A stretch of DNA of 64,000 bases from Trileptium ribeirensis (taxonomy: Eukaryota; Nematoda; Enoplea; Enoplida; Thoracostomopsidae): assembly GCA_030248225.1 (NCBI GenBank), contig JASANE010028731.1, positions 1 through 64,000 of the forward strand, written 5' to 3'. The position numbers and the translations under genes are program-made. Positions 63,585 to 64,000 of the stretch are shown here, piece by piece. The notes below the pieces were generated by a model. The model was not told where the DNA came from, did not search any database, and worked only from the letters and a program-made list of their open reading frames with translations. How positions within the stretch are numbered: position 1 is the first letter of the stretch; every line of letters begins with the position of its first letter.

Positions 63585-64000
63585 CATGGAGTAACCGGAA
63601 TTAGAATCCGGCGAAAATCGTATTCCGATTGCGGTTCCAGCAAAAGGCAAAAACCATACCGGAACCGGAATTCTGGTTTAAAAATTTATGTTTGAAATTT
63701 TTCATATTTTTTATTCATCTGTGGTCCAAATATATGTTCCAATACAACCAAACAAAAGAAAAGATTAACCCAGCAAATTACCGTGTGAAACGGAAGTAGG
63801 ACATTTCAATAGGAATTTTTCGTCTTAACCCTGCAGGAGTTTGTTAGCAAAACAAAGCTAGCTCGATGTTTGCAAAAACTATTTTACACATTCAGAACTC
63901 TGCTGGGTATGTTAGAACTACATCGATCCAACTCGGTAACAGATTATGGATTTAGAAGTACTTAGCTATAAGCTTGGCTAATATAAGTTGCGTCAGGCAC
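63585..64000 (-). mobile_element. Second copy of the 48042-49166 hAT-type element, cut by the window edge
   Basis: Starts CATGGAGTAACCGGAATTAG (one mismatch from CAGGGAGTAACCGG). It follows the 48042-49166 element in reverse orientation over at least 400 bp, sharing GAAAATCGTRTTCCG, AAAAGAAAAGATTAAC, CCGTGTGAAACG, CTGCAGGAGTTTGTTA, TCCAACTCGGTAACAGA and AGAAGTACTTAG. The element is therefore an interspersed family, and comparing the two copies will give its consensus. Confidence 0.85.

Overview
This is a window of an invertebrate animal nuclear genome. The evidence is the spliced gene architecture with GT-AG introns of up to about 4 kb, two conserved metazoan nuclear genes, AT-rich non-coding DNA, long minisatellites, and a dense, varied load of decayed transposons. 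The gene content does not fix the phylum; a protostome (nematode- or arthropod-grade) is my best guess, and it is inference only. No bacterial, phage or CRISPR-type system is present.

Two host genes lie on the minus strand in the same direction. (1) BUD13, the pre-mRNA retention and splicing (RES) complex protein, covers 17787 down to 5152 in seven exons. All seven join in frame into a complete 481-residue protein. (2) A SMARCE1/BAF57/BAP111 (dalao) homologue, the HMG-box subunit of SWI/SNF (BAF/BAP) remodelers, covers at least 45220 down to 28248 in eleven exons, plus a probable polyhistidine 5' exon at 47106-47251. All twelve join in frame; the start codon was not found and probably lies further upstream. 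About 10.5 kb separate the 5' end of BUD13 from the stop codon of SMARCE1.

Layout: 1-1397 is a 77-bp minisatellite with a higher-order period of about 540 bp. 1398-5151 is 3' flank with a Tc1/mariner-type MITE. 5152-17787 is BUD13; its introns hold a 36-bp minisatellite (about 41 copies), a hAT-like element, an RNase H relic and a dispersed satellite of about 160 bp. 17788-28247 is an intergenic graveyard of MITEs, including a foldback element of 596 bp, a MITE inserted in one half of a tandem duplication that still preserves its own empty site, and a 1.5-kb element with 23-bp inverted ends. 28248-47251 is the SMARCE1 homologue; its last intron carries a 5'-truncated non-LTR retrotransposon with RNase H, and two other introns share a second satellite family of about 165 bp. 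47252-64000 is upstream DNA or further 5' intron: a hAT-type element with a near-perfect 8-bp target duplication, a MULE-like MITE with an 11-bp duplication, two CR1-like LINE relics, a second patch of the 160-bp satellite, and a decayed protein-coding remnant of unknown identity at 56.9-58.6 kb.

Both genes act in the nucleus: BUD13 in splicing and retention of pre-mRNA, the SMARCE1 homologue in chromatin remodelling. Nothing in the sequence shows that they are co-regulated. Most long open frames here are artefacts of 3n-periodic repeats or of transposon DNA.
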